Positions 25,928-35,608 are shown, numbered from the stretch's first letter. The stretch is DNA of 43,656 bases from an uncultured Lachnospiraceae bacterium (GCA_902786365.1 CADACD010000020.1:1-43656); one strand, 5' to 3'. The notes: generated by a model not told the origin, from the letters alone. Translations and numbers: made by a program.

Positions 25928-26069
25928 TGCATTTATGTTAATTAAAAATACATTTGTCTGTCTGTGAAAGACTGTCTTTTACTTTGGTAGCATTTACGGC
26001 AGGCAAAATGGTAAACTAAATTTAATTTCATTAGTATAATAATAAATAGATATAGAAAGGAATACCAAT

Positions 26070-27389
26070 ATGATTAAGGTAGTAAAATTTGGTGGAAGCT
26101 CTCTTGCAAGTGCAGAGCAGTTTAAAAAAGTAGCAAATATTATCCATGCAGAGGATTCAAGAAGATATGTTGTCCCATCTGCTCCGGGCAAGAGATTTTC
26201 AGACGATATCAAAGTAACTGATATGTTATATGAGTGTTATGGACTCGCTGCAAAAGGAAAAGATTATCAAACTTCTCTTAAGAATATCAAAGACAGATAT
26301 TATGGCATTATTAACGAACTAGGTCTTGATTTATCATTAGAAGATGAATTTAAAAATATCGAAGCAGGATTTGTCGGCAAATCCGGAAGAGATTATGCCG
26401 CTTCACGAGGTGAATATTTAAATGGTATCGTTCTCGCCAAATATCTCGGTTTTGAATTTATCGATTCTGCTGAGGTGATTTTCTTTGATGATTATGGTAA
26501 CTTCGATGCAGACAGAACAAATGCTGTTCTGTCTGAGAGACTTAAAAATACAGAATATGCTGTTATTCCGGGATTTTATGGTTCTATGCCGAATGATACG
26601 GTAAAGACTTTCTCAAGAGGCGGTTCTGATATCACAGGTTCTATCGTTGCAAAGGCTGTAAAAGCCGATTTATACGAGAACTGGACAGATGTATCAGGTA
26701 TGCTTGTCGCTGACCCTAGAATCATTAATAACCCTAAAGTAATCTCTACCATTACTTATAAGGAACTCCGAGAATTGTCTTACATGGGTGCTACTGTTCT
26801 TCATGAAGATGCTATCTTCCCTGTCAGAAAAGAAGGCATTGCCATTAATATCAGAAATACAAATGCTCCTGAAGACGAGGGAACAATGATTGTTGAAAGC
26901 ACTTCTAAAAAGCCAGACTATACTATCACAGGTATCGCAGGAAAACGTGGTTTTACAGCAGTGAGCATTGAAAAAGATATGATGAATGCCGAACTTGGGT
27001 TTGGAAGAAAAGTTCTGGAAGAATTTGAGAAAAATGGAATTTCCTTTGAGCATATGCCATCAGGTATTGATACAATGAGCGTATTTGTCAATCAGGAAGA
27101 GTTTGTGAAAAAGGAACAGGAAGTGCTTGCCGGTATTCACAGAAATACGCATCCTGATTCTATTGATATCGAATCTGATATCGCCCTCATTGCCATTGTC
27201 GGACGTGGAATGAAGTCTACAAGAGGTACAGCCGGAAGAATCTTCTCTGCACTCGCACACGCTCATGTCAATGTCAAGATGATTGACCAGGGCTCAAGTG
27301 AGTTAAATATCATTGTCGGTGTGGAAGATGCCGATTTTGAGAAAGCAATTGAGGCTATCTATGATATATTTGTGGTTACACGCTTGTAA
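26070..27389 (+). CDS. lysC: aspartate kinase
   Basis: First step of the aspartate pathway to lysine, threonine and methionine. 439 aa, monofunctional. VVKFGGSSLAS at residue 4 is the kinase signature; SRGGSDITGS and the WTDVSGMLVADPRI segment complete the kinase domain, and two ACT domains (about 300-439) include GRGMKSTRGTAGRIFSAL, implying feedback inhibition by an amino acid. GAAAGG precedes the ATG. It is the only intact plus-strand gene in the window, divergent from cysE, with a large stem-loop behind it. Confidence 0.96.
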   Translation: MIKVVKFGGSSLASAEQFKKVANIIHAEDSRRYVVPSAPGKRFSDDIKVTDMLYECYGLAAKGKDYQTSLKNIKDRYYGIINELGLDLSLEDEFKNIEAGFVGKSGRDYAASRGEYLNGIVLAKYLGFEFIDSAEVIFFDDYGNFDADRTNAVLSERLKNTEYAVIPGFYGSMPNDTVKTFSRGGSDITGSIVAKAVKADLYENWTDVSGMLVADPRIINNPKVISTITYKELRELSYMGATVLHEDAIFPVRKEGIAINIRNTNAPEDEGTMIVESTSKKPDYTITGIAGKRGFTAVSIEKDMMNAELGFGRKVLEEFEKNGISFEHMPSGIDTMSVFVNQEEFVKKEQEVLAGIHRNTHPDSIDIESDIALIAIVGRGMKSTRGTAGRIFSALAHAHVNVKMIDQGSSELNIIVGVEDADFEKAIEAIYDIFVVTRL

Positions 27390-27435
27390 GAATAGTTTAG
27401 TTTTTTGATAGTTTCAGTGAAAACAACATATTGAA

Positions 27436-27528
27436 AGGCTGTCACACATTGCAGTGATAGTACATGATAGTGATATTTTTAATATTGATATCCTATCATG
27501 ATACTGTTCCTGCCTGTGTGACAGCCTT
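27436..27528. terminator. large stem-loop between lysC and ABC operon
   Basis: Perfect 14-bp arms aaggctgtcacaca (27436-27449) and tgtgtgacagcctt (27515-27528) enclose an inner stem (agta-catgatag / ctatcatg-atact) and a gatat/atatc tip. It sits 46 nt after the lysC stop and faces the end of the convergent ABC operon, so it may serve both directions. U-tracts are short on both sides. Confidence 0.65.
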
Positions 27529-27571
27529 AATTGTATCTTATTTTATCATTCATCAACAGCTCACCAAAGAG

Positions 27572-27645
27572 CACCGTACATCCCCTCTGTACGATAAGTT
27601 CTCATCGAACAGGCATCGTACATCTTCGATATATGATAAATTAAG
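27572..27645. repeat. two degenerate direct repeats, 42-bp period
   Basis: Units at 27572-27601 and 27614-27645 share cgtacatc and gataa at the same offset, 42 nt apart. The second overlaps the ABC gene stop codon. On the minus strand both units read DVRC in the same frame. Confidence 0.4.
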
Positions 27646-29467
27646 CAGTCTCTTCAAACTGTGAATTGTATAATTCTGCATAAAATCCATTCTTTGCAAG
27701 CAATTCTTCATGATTACCCTGCTCAATGATGTCTCCATCTTTCATAACAAGTATCACATCTGCGTCTTTGATTGTTGAGAGTCTGTGTGCAATGACAAAA
27801 CTTGTTCTTCCACGCATAAGGTTATCCATTGCTTTCTGGATTCTTGCCTCTGTTCTTGTATCAACAGAACTTGTCGCCTCATCAAGAATCAATATCTTTT
27901 TGTCTGCAAGGATTGTTCTCGCTATCGTGAGAAGCTGTTTCTGTCCCTGTGATACGTTGCTTGCCTCTTCATTCAGTTCCATATCATATCCACCCGGAAG
28001 TGTCTGAATAAAATGATGTGCATGCGCCGCTTTTGCCGCTGCAATGACTTCTTCATCTGTTGCATCAAGTCTTCCGTATCTGATATTTTCCATGATTGTT
28101 CCTTTAAAAAGCCATGTATCCTGAAGAACCATTCCAAAATTGTCTCTGAGCTCATACCTGTTAAATGTCCTGATATCGTGGCCATCCACCTTGATAGAAC
28201 CGCTGTTTATATCATAAAATCTCATAAGCAGCTTAATCATGGTTGTCTTTCCGGCACCCGTCGGTCCAACTATCGCAACCGTCTGTCCCGGTTTTACTTT
28301 ACAGCTGAAATTATTGATGATAATTTTGTCAGGTTTATATCCGAAATGAACATTTTCAAATTCCACTTCACCACGTGTACTTTCAAGTTTAGTAGGATTT
28401 TCTACTGTCAATTCCTCTTCTTCTTCATCTAATACTTCAAATACTCTCTCTGCTGCTGCAACCATTGACTGGAACATATTAGAAACCTGTGCCAGCTGCT
28501 GAATCGGCTGTGTAAATGACTTTACATACTGGATAAATGACTGGATATCACCAATCTGAATGCTTCCTTTGATGACAAGGAAGCTTCCTACAACTGCCAC
28601 TGCTACATAGCCAAGATTACCGATAAACAGCATAACCGGCATCATCATTCCTGATAAAAACTGCGACTTCCATGCGGATTTATATAGTTTTTCATTCGTC
28701 TCATCAAATTTGTCGCTGACAATTTCTTCTCTGTTAAATGCACGCACAATATTGTGTCCGCTATAAACCTCTTCTATCTGTCCATTGATTTCGCCGAGAT
28801 ATTTCTGCTGTGCGATGAAATATTTCTGTGATTTCTTGACCACAAGTCCAACGCACATACCTGATACCGGAAGAATTACCAAAGCTATCAATGTCATCAA
28901 AGGACTGATACTTAACATCATTGCAAGCACACCGATGATGGTTGTGACAGATGTGATAAACTGTGTGATGCACTGATTCAAACTTATCTGCAAAGTATCT
29001 ATATCATTTGTTACTCTTGATAATGTCTCACCAACAGTTCTTGACTCATAATAACTGATAGGCAGTTTATTCAATTTAACGGATACTTCTTTTCTGAGTC
29101 CATAACACATTCTCTGTGACATTCCTGTCATAATCCAACCCTGTACAAACGAAAATATGGCACTCACAATATAGAGAGCAAGCAGGAATAATAAAATTTT
29201 TCCTATTTTGTCAAAATTAATGCTTCCGGTACCGGCTATCATTCTTCCAAGACCTTTTCCAAGCTCTGTCGTTGCTCTTCCAAGTATCTTAGGGCCCACA
29301 ATACTAAATACTGTACTTCCTATTGCAAATAGAAATACCAGTATCAGTTTCATTTTAAATTCAGCCATATGACCTACGAGTTTTTTGACTGTTCCTTTGA
29401 AATCTTTCGCCTTTTCTGCCGGCATTCCCGGAGGTCCCCCGGGGTTTCTTCTTCTCTGCTCTGCCAT
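27641..29467 (-). CDS. heterodimeric ABC exporter, catalytically complete half
   Basis: 608 aa with a Pro/Gly/Arg-rich cytoplasmic start (RRRNPGGPPGMP), six membrane helices (about 35-330) and an ATPase domain. Walker A GPTGAGKTT (about 402), signature NVSQGQKQ, Walker B ILILDEATSSVD with catalytic Glu (about 528), and switch AHRLSTI are intact. Its start codon overlaps the stop of the partner gene by one base at 29467. Substrate unknown; drug, lipid or peptide export is usual for this type. Confidence 0.93.
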   Translation of the reverse strand: MAEQRRRNPGGPPGMPAEKAKDFKGTVKKLVGHMAEFKMKLILVFLFAIGSTVFSIVGPKILGRATTELGKGLGRMIAGTGSINFDKIGKILLFLLALYIVSAIFSFVQGWIMTGMSQRMCYGLRKEVSVKLNKLPISYYESRTVGETLSRVTNDIDTLQISLNQCITQFITSVTTIIGVLAMMLSISPLMTLIALVILPVSGMCVGLVVKKSQKYFIAQQKYLGEINGQIEEVYSGHNIVRAFNREEIVSDKFDETNEKLYKSAWKSQFLSGMMMPVMLFIGNLGYVAVAVVGSFLVIKGSIQIGDIQSFIQYVKSFTQPIQQLAQVSNMFQSMVAAAERVFEVLDEEEEELTVENPTKLESTRGEVEFENVHFGYKPDKIIINNFSCKVKPGQTVAIVGPTGAGKTTMIKLLMRFYDINSGSIKVDGHDIRTFNRYELRDNFGMVLQDTWLFKGTIMENIRYGRLDATDEEVIAAAKAAHAHHFIQTLPGGYDMELNEEASNVSQGQKQLLTIARTILADKKILILDEATSSVDTRTEARIQKAMDNLMRGRTSFVIAHRLSTIKDADVILVMKDGDIIEQGNHEELLAKNGFYAELYNSQFEETA

Positions 29468-31632
29468 TATGCTATACCTCCCTTCAATTCTTTTTCAGAT
29501 AACTGAGATTTTGCAATCTCTTTGTATGCCTCACAATTTTTTAATAACTTTTCATGTGTACCCATTCCTACAATTTTACCTTCATCAAGAACAATAATAT
29601 TGTCTGCATGAAGAATTGTGCTGATTCTCTGTGCAACTATTACAACAGTGGAATTTGAAAGTTTTTCTTTTAATGCCTTTCTAAGTACCACATCTGTCTT
29701 GTAATCCAATGCTGAAAAACTGTCATCAAACAAAAATATCTTCGGTTTCTTTGCGATAGCTCTCGCAATAGAAAGTCTCTGCTTTTGTCCTCCTGATACG
29801 TTGGTACCTCCTTGTGCAATCTCTGATTTGAATTTATCGCGTTTTGACAGTATAAATTCATTTGCCTGTGCAATTTCAGCAGCCATATGCATATCATCAT
29901 CTGTCACAAAATCTCCTGCAAATTTGATATTTGACTCGATATCTCCTGAAAAGAGCAGACCTTTTTGTGGTACAAAACCAAGCAATTCCCTAAGCTTATG
30001 CTGTGATACATCTCTTATATCAATGCCATCAATTGTAATCTTTCCTTCTGTCACATCATAAAATCTTGTAATCAGATGTACAAGGGTCGATTTTCCACAG
30101 CCGGTACTTCCTATAATGGCGGTTGTTTCCCCTGGTTTTGCCGTAAACGAAATATTTTCAAGTGCATTGCCACAAGCTCCCGGATATGCAAAATTCACCT
30201 TATCAAAAACAAGTACACCTTCCGATTTAACAAGCTTTTTATCATTTTCTTCAGTGTCATCTGCATCAATGATTGTTGGTTCTGTTGTAAGTACTTCTTC
30301 AACACGGTTTGCTGCCACGCTTGCCCTCGGAAGCATGATGGATATCATTGTAAGCATTAAAAATGATATAATAATCAACATCGTATAGGTGATAAATGCC
30401 ATCATATCCCCAATCTGCAATTTTCCTTTATCAATTCCTTTTGCACCCATCCACACAATGAGTACAGAAACCGCATTCATTACAAGCATCATGACAGGCA
30501 TCATAAATGTCATTACTCTGTTTGTAAATAGCTGTGTTTTTGTTAGCTCAGTATTCGCTTTCTCAAACCTTTTTTCTTCTTCCTTTTCTCTTCCAAATGC
30601 CCTGATGACAAGTACACCTGTAAGAATTTCCCTCGATACAAGATTTAATTTATCTATCAAGGTCTGCATGATTTTAAATTTAGGCATTGCAACTTTCACA
30701 AGTAAAAGCACAACACAAAGAATTGACAATACCGCAGCTAATATAATCCATTCAAGTCCCGTATCTGTCTTTAATACCTTTATAATTCCTCCAATTGCAA
30801 GGACAGGTGCATACAAAACCATTCTAAGAAAGATGACTGTAACCATCTGTATCTGCTGTATATCATTTGTACTTCTTGTAATAAGTGAAGAAGTCTGGAA
30901 TTTATCAATCTCTGCATTCGAAAATCCAATTACTTTTTTGAAAACCTTATTTCTGAGATTCATTCCGACACCAGCTCCGACAATTGAGGCAGTAAGACCT
31001 GTCAATATAGCTGCTGCCATTGCTATCACAGCATATAAAAGCATTGTTGTTCCCTCTTTTTTCAGATAATCTTTTTGTATCTTATCAGTATCAACTCCGA
31101 TTCTCTCATACTCTGCTTTCACAAATGCAATTGCCTGACTTTTTACAAGACTGTCACCATATTCACTCATTTTTGTTTTTACATTATCAAGGATTGTCAT
31201 TATTTCTTCTTTTGTAACCATCCCTGCATTATATCCGTAGAAGAGCTGCTCAACCTGGGAACCCATTTCATCTTCTGTGGCAGCGCTCATTTGTAATACC
31301 ATGACCATAGGCAAACTGAGTATCTCATCAATCTGTTTCATATGTTTCTTTCCTTTGGAATTCAGTTCATAAATGTCATTCTCTTTCAAATCATAATAAT
31401 TATGAATGATATCCTGCTGCTCATCAGTTAAAAACATCTCTAATACATCAAGCATACTCTTCGAAATTTTAACAGGTGCCGCATATTCTATACCACTGTT
31501 TGTGAGACCGACATCCACGATATCCGCTGTATAGGAAGGCAATGCAAGGTCACAATACGCCTGAACAATCAACAGACATATAATAACCAGTATAAGTCCT
31601 GTGTACTTTTTCCAATATTTTAGTAAGTTCAT
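29467..31632 (-). CDS. heterodimeric ABC exporter, degenerate half with extracellular insertion
   Basis: 721 aa, about 145 longer than the equivalent subunit of the other exporter pair. The extra length is an outside loop between helices 1 and 2 (residues about 35-190), polar and helical, containing FLTDEQQDIIHNYYDL and DKIQKDYLKKE. The ATPase part has Walker A GSTGCGKST (about 509), signature NVSGGQKQ, Walker B IFLFDDSFSALD with Asp replacing Glu, and AQRIST with Gln replacing His, the degenerate-site pattern. GGAGGATAAGA precedes the ATG. The outside domain may capture substrate or contact the wall; this is inference. Confidence 0.92.
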   Translation of the reverse strand: MNLLKYWKKYTGLILVIICLLIVQAYCDLALPSYTADIVDVGLTNSGIEYAAPVKISKSMLDVLEMFLTDEQQDIIHNYYDLKENDIYELNSKGKKHMKQIDEILSLPMVMVLQMSAATEDEMGSQVEQLFYGYNAGMVTKEEIMTILDNVKTKMSEYGDSLVKSQAIAFVKAEYERIGVDTDKIQKDYLKKEGTTMLLYAVIAMAAAILTGLTASIVGAGVGMNLRNKVFKKVIGFSNAEIDKFQTSSLITRSTNDIQQIQMVTVIFLRMVLYAPVLAIGGIIKVLKTDTGLEWIILAAVLSILCVVLLLVKVAMPKFKIMQTLIDKLNLVSREILTGVLVIRAFGREKEEEKRFEKANTELTKTQLFTNRVMTFMMPVMMLVMNAVSVLIVWMGAKGIDKGKLQIGDMMAFITYTMLIIISFLMLTMISIMLPRASVAANRVEEVLTTEPTIIDADDTEENDKKLVKSEGVLVFDKVNFAYPGACGNALENISFTAKPGETTAIIGSTGCGKSTLVHLITRFYDVTEGKITIDGIDIRDVSQHKLRELLGFVPQKGLLFSGDIESNIKFAGDFVTDDDMHMAAEIAQANEFILSKRDKFKSEIAQGGTNVSGGQKQRLSIARAIAKKPKIFLFDDSFSALDYKTDVVLRKALKEKLSNSTVVIVAQRISTILHADNIIVLDEGKIVGMGTHEKLLKNCEAYKEIAKSQLSEKELKGGIA

Positions 31633-31972
31633 TCTTATCCTCCATTCTTGAATTTTCCTTTTTATTTATCTATACTATCCTATGTGTTAATTTTAATGTT
31701 TGTATTCATTTCTGTTATATTTTATGCGCTCTTCCCTCATGATTTGAGTAAGCTCATCTAAAAGATTTATCAGTCTGTCTGTCTTGTCCTGTCCCATTTT
31801 AGAGATAACTCTTTACTTTCCATCCCAGACAATCCTCCAAAATTCATCTTCATATGAATACAATTAAAATCCATTACCGCCCTCATAATTCCGCCTTCAC
31901 TTTGACGCTTTTGCTTCAATTTCTACATTTTTTACAACAAACCGTCAATCCCACAATTTCATAACTTCTATC
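31633..31972. other. region upstream of ABC operon
   Basis: No complete gene of normal size. It carries the short minus-strand coding-like frames described separately (31693-31905) and AT-rich sequence between them and aroC. Confidence 0.5.
31693..31905 (-). pseudogene. possible remnant of a MarR-type regulator
   Basis: Two minus-strand frames overlap near 31797. One (31693-31797) encodes 34 aa, MGQDKTDRLINLLDELTQIM ending in EYKH. The other, upstream, contains MNFGGLSGMESKEL and stops shortly after. Joined by a frameshift they resemble the last dimerisation helices of a MarR protein (GLS-EE-LI-LLDKL-IM pattern). MarR genes commonly precede such ABC pairs. The ribosome binding site of the short frame is weak. 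It could equally be a random short frame. Confidence 0.3.
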
Positions 31973-33076
31973 TTATCTTTGAAAAAATTTTCTTATTTTT
32001 TCGATATTACTTGTCATACTGAGTAACAGCATATCAAGTACTGTAATTGCCGCCATTGATTCAACCACAACTACAGCTCTAGGTACAATGATAGGGTCAT
32101 GTCTTCCTTTGATATTAATTTCAATATTTTCCATATCCTTATTCACAGTATTCTGGCTTTTGTATATGGACGGAGTCGGTTTAAAATAGGCTCGCAGAAG
32201 TACATCTGAACCATCGCTGATTCCACCAAGTATTCCTCCGGAATGATTTGTCTCTTTGACAATTTTCCCATTTTCATCCACCCTAAATGCATCATTATTT
32301 TCAGAACCGAAGGCTTTTGCCACCTTTGTTCCGTCTCCAATTTCAAATGCCTTTACAGCACCTATGGATACAATTGCCTTTGCAAGATTTGCATTTAACT
32401 TTTCAAATACCGGTTCTCCAACTCCCGGCATCATACCACTTACTACACACTCAACAACACCTCCGACACTGTCTGTCTGTGCTCTCTTGTCATCAATGAG
32501 TTTTTCTGCCCTCTTGGCAGCATCGGCATCTGGCATATAAAGCATGTTGTTAAAAATTTCTTCCGAATCAAAGTTGTTCATATTAATCTCAACATCGCCA
32601 ATGGATTTAGTATAGGCATGCACTGTTATTCCAAGACTTTCCAAAATCTTTATAGCAATTGCTCCTGCTGCTACTCTCGCAATGGTTTCTCTTCCTGATG
32701 AACGTCCTCCACCTCTGTAATCCCTGAAACCATATTTCATATCAAAAGTATAGTCTGCATGTCCCGGTCTGTAATATGATGCTATTTCTGAATAATCCGA
32801 AGAACGCTGTGTTTTATTGTACACGATGAGCGAGATTGGAGTGCCTGTTGTTTTCCCCTCAAAGGTTCCGGATAAAATTTCAACCACATCATCTTCTGCA
32901 CGTGGTGTTGAAAATCTCGACTGTCCCGGCTTTCTTCTGTTCAAAAAAGGCTGTATATCCTGCTCGGATAAATCCACACCTGACGGTACACCGTCTACAA
33001 CGACTCCGATTCCTTTTCCATGAGACTCTCCCCACGATGTTATTTTAAATATATTTCCAAATGAAGAACCTGCCAT
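31973..33076 (-). CDS. aroC: chorismate synthase
   Basis: Converts EPSP to chorismate, last step of the shikimate pathway, using reduced FMN. 367 aa; the N-terminal SWGESHGKGIGVVVDGVP, RPGHADYTFDMKYG, DYRGGGRSSGRETIARVA and SGGILGGISDG motifs are all present. GGAGAAAA precedes the ATG. It lies about 200 nt after glyA, separated by a hairpin; no other aro gene is adjacent. Confidence 0.97.
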   Translation of the reverse strand: MAGSSFGNIFKITSWGESHGKGIGVVVDGVPSGVDLSEQDIQPFLNRRKPGQSRFSTPRAEDDVVEILSGTFEGKTTGTPISLIVYNKTQRSSDYSEIASYYRPGHADYTFDMKYGFRDYRGGGRSSGRETIARVAAGAIAIKILESLGITVHAYTKSIGDVEINMNNFDSEEIFNNMLYMPDADAAKRAEKLIDDKRAQTDSVGGVVECVVSGMMPGVGEPVFEKLNANLAKAIVSIGAVKAFEIGDGTKVAKAFGSENNDAFRVDENGKIVKETNHSGGILGGISDGSDVLLRAYFKPTPSIYKSQNTVNKDMENIEINIKGRHDPIIVPRAVVVVESMAAITVLDMLLLSMTSNIEKIRKFFQR

Positions 33077-33198
33077 TTTTTCTCCTTTCTATGCCATCTT
33101 AATCAGCTTTCGATGCTGGGGACAAAAAGTATTTTGCCCCCTTAATCTCTATAGATTACTTCGCACAATGTACTCTCGCAATCCTAAAACAGATACAG

Positions 33199-33231
33199 AT
33201 ACCTCTACTGCCACAAGGGCAATAGAGGTAT
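33199..33231 (-). terminator. hairpin between glyA and aroC
   Basis: atacctcta (33199-33207) pairs with tagaggtat (33223-33231), with further tgcc/gggca pairing inside. T residues follow on the plus strand; on the minus strand the tract is broken (CTGTATCTGTTTTAGG). Likely the end of the glyA transcript. Confidence 0.5.
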
Positions 33232-33277
33232 TTTATGATCTGCCAAGTTCTATATTTTGTTCATGTATTTTAAGTTA

Positions 33278-34519
33278 TTATTCATATAAAGGATATTTAT
33301 CTGTCAATCCTTTTACAAGTCTCATAGCCTCTTCCTTGTTTGCCTCACAATCTTTTACAAGGAGAGAGATTGCCTCTGCAATCACGTCCATATCCTCTGC
33401 AATCATTCCTCTTGATGTCACTGCCGGCGTACCAATTCTGATACCACTTGTCACAAATGGTTTCTCTGGGTCATTTGGAATCGCATTCTTGTTACATGTG
33501 ATATTTGCAGCATCAAGTAACTTCTCGCATTCCTTACCTGTCACACCCATATTTCTCAAATCAACAAGCATTAAATGATTGTCTGTACCATTCGAAATAA
33601 GGTTAAATCCTCTATTCATCAATCCTGCTGCAAGAGCCTGTGCATTGTCTTTGACATTCTTAGCATATACTTTAAAACTGTCATCTAATGCTTCCTTCAA
33701 ACATACTGCCTTCGCAGCAATCACATGCATAAGTGGTCCGCCCTGTATACCAGGGAACACTGCCTTATTAAAATTAAACTTCTTTGCGCTCTCCTCATTA
33801 CAGAGAATCATGCCACCTCTAGGTCCTCTGAGTGTCTTGTGAGTGGTTGTTGTGACAACATCTGCATAAGGAATAGGACTCATATGAAGTCCTGCTGCTA
33901 CGAGACCTGCTATGTGTGCCATATCCACCATAAGGTAAGCTCCTACTTCATCTGCTATCTCTCTAAATTTCTTAAAATCAATTTCTCTAGGGTAAGCACT
34001 TGCTCCTGCTACAATCAACTTTGGCTTATTCTCAAGTGCAACCTTTCTCACTTCATCATAATCTATAAATCCATCATCGTTTGTTCCATAAGCAACAATA
34101 TTAAAATACTTTCCTGAAATGTTGACCGGACTTCCATGTGTCAGATGTCCGCCATGTGCAAGGTTCATTCCCATCACAGTATCTCCTGGCTCAACCATTG
34201 CAAAAAACGCTGCAAGATTTGCCTGAGCACCTGAATGTGGCTGCACATTTACATAATCACATCCAAATAATTTCTTTGCTCTCTCAATCGCTAATGTCTC
34301 AACAATATCTACATATTCACATCCGCCATAATATCTCTTACCCGGATATCCTTCAGCGTATTTGTTTGTAAGATGGCTTCCCATTGCTGACATTACAGCC
34401 TTACTTACAAGATTTTCAGAAGCAATAAGCTCAATGTGTGTTCTCTGTCTCTTAAGCTCCTGCTCCATTGCTTTTGCAACTTCTTCGTCATATGATTTTA
34501 CTTCATCAAATGAAAACAT
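33278..34519 (-). CDS. glyA: serine hydroxymethyltransferase
   Basis: PLP enzyme interconverting serine + THF and glycine + methylene-THF, feeding one-carbon units to purine synthesis. 413 aa from ATG 34519 ([13 protein letters not shown]), chosen because GGAGG sits 6 nt upstream; an in-frame ATG at 34570 lies next to the promoter. Signatures: [40 protein letters not shown] and the PLP lysine in [14 protein letters not shown]. Confidence 0.97.
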   Translation of the reverse strand: MFSFDEVKSYDEEVAKAMEQELKRQRTHIELIASENLVSKAVMSAMGSHLTNKYAEGYPGKRYYGGCEYVDIVETLAIERAKKLFGCDYVNVQPHSGAQANLAAFFAMVEPGDTVMGMNLAHGGHLTHGSPVNISGKYFNIVAYGTNDDGFIDYDEVRKVALENKPKLIVAGASAYPREIDFKKFREIADEVGAYLMVDMAHIAGLVAAGLHMSPIPYADVVTTTTHKTLRGPRGGMILCNEESAKKFNFNKAVFPGIQGGPLMHVIAAKAVCLKEALDDSFKVYAKNVKDNAQALAAGLMNRGFNLISNGTDNHLMLVDLRNMGVTGKECEKLLDAANITCNKNAIPNDPEKPFVTSGIRIGTPAVTSRGMIAEDMDVIAEAISLLVKDCEANKEEAMRLVKGLTDKYPLYE

Positions 34520-34580
34520 AACAAACCTCCATCTATTTATTTTCGTATTAGCCTTTACATATATTGGCACTAATAGAAAT

Positions 34581-34609
34581 AGTATACCACAAAAGCGGTA
34601 TTATTGAAA
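34581..34609 (-). promoter_or_regulatory. glyA promoter with near-palindrome
   Basis: The minus strand has TTTCAA (34609-34604), a 17-nt spacer ending TGG (extended -10) and TATACT (34586-34581). The spacer contains ATACCGC-TTTT-GTGGTAT, a near-perfect inverted repeat touching the -10 box, a candidate operator. Confidence 0.5.
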
Positions 34610-34714
34610 CCACTTAATTTTTATATTGATTTTTTCATTTTTTCCATTCTTCTTTTATCCCAAATGCAGTTTTTCTTATCTTCACTGGCCTATTTTAATA
34701 TATAACCTATTTGT

Positions 34715-35608
34715 TTACCACGAAATCACTTCATGACCATCTTCTGTTACAAGTACCTGAATCTCCCACTGTGCTGATGGCTTTTTATCCTCTGTGTATA
34801 CAGTCCAGCCATTATTATCATCAATATACACATTTGCCCTTCCCATATTGACCATAGGCTCTATGGTAAACATCAAGCCCGGAACCATCAGCATCTCCGT
34901 ACCTTTTTTTGTCACATAGCTGACAAATGGTTCTTCATGAAATTCAAGACCTACCCCATGTCCGCCTATCTCTTCCACCACAGAATATCCGTGTGATTTC
35001 ACAAAATCATTAATTGCCTGCCCCATATCACCCAGAAAATTCCATGGTTTTACCTCGCTTAGACCTATCTCAACAGCTTTCTTTGTCACCTCTACAAGCT
35101 TTCTGTTTTCCTCGCTTACATTTCCTATACAGAACATTCTTGATGAATCCGAAAAATATCCATTATAAATTGTCGAACAGTCCACATTGATAATATCTCC
35201 GTCTCTTAAAATATCTTTTGGTGATGGAATTCCATGGCACACCTGACTATTAATTGATGTACACACACTTTTTGGAAATCCTTCATAATTTAGTGGTGCA
35301 GGTATTCCTCCCATTTCCACTGTTTTGGTATGTACCAGTCTGTTAATTTCTTCTGTACTCATCCCCTCACATATATTCTCTGCAACATAATCAAGAACTG
35401 CAACGTTAATCTTTGCACTTTCTTTGATTGCCTCAACCTCACTCTTTTTCTTTAAAAGACGCTTACTCGGAACAATGCATCCCTTTCTTCTATAAGCGAG
35501 CATTTTTTCATCAATTAACTGATGACAAAACTTGTATTTTTTTCCACTTCCACATGGGCATGGATCATTTCTTCCCCAGACTTTGATATTCGGATTGATT
35601 CTAAGCAT
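34715..35608 (-). CDS. map: methionine aminopeptidase with SEC-C zinc motif
   Basis: Removes the initiator methionine from nascent proteins. 297 aa from ATG 35608 (GGAGG about 10 nt upstream). The N-terminal SEC-C motif GRNDPCPCGSGKKYKFCH binds zinc and may contact the ribosome. The type I MetAP core has its five metal ligands in NVDCSTIYNGYFSDSSRMF, GHGVGLEFHEEP, and FTIEPMVNMG. It is a separate map gene outside a ribosomal protein operon, so it may be a second copy in the genome. Confidence 0.94.
   Translation of the reverse strand: MLRINPNIKVWGRNDPCPCGSGKKYKFCHQLIDEKMLAYRRKGCIVPSKRLLKKKSEVEAIKESAKINVAVLDYVAENICEGMSTEEINRLVHTKTVEMGGIPAPLNYEGFPKSVCTSINSQVCHGIPSPKDILRDGDIINVDCSTIYNGYFSDSSRMFCIGNVSEENRKLVEVTKKAVEIGLSEVKPWNFLGDMGQAINDFVKSHGYSVVEEIGGHGVGLEFHEEPFVSYVTKKGTEMLMVPGLMFTIEPMVNMGRANVYIDDNNGWTVYTEDKKPSAQWEIQVLVTEDGHEVISW

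Larger units (their letters stand above)
25708..26069. other. divergent cysE/lysC control region
   Basis: No gene. It holds back-to-back promoters for cysE (minus) and lysC (plus) and leaders of about 130-140 nt on both sides. I looked for T-box and lysine riboswitch features and did not find a convincing match. Confidence 0.6.

Noticed and set aside
25928-26069. Lysine riboswitch before lysC
   Set aside because: Leader is short and I could not place the conserved five-way junction elements; kept only as an unassigned leader.
27553-27738. Minus-strand 61-codon frame with repeated DVRC segments
   Set aside because: It overlaps the ABC gene end in another frame and its repetitiveness comes from the 42-bp DNA repeat; no ribosome binding site.
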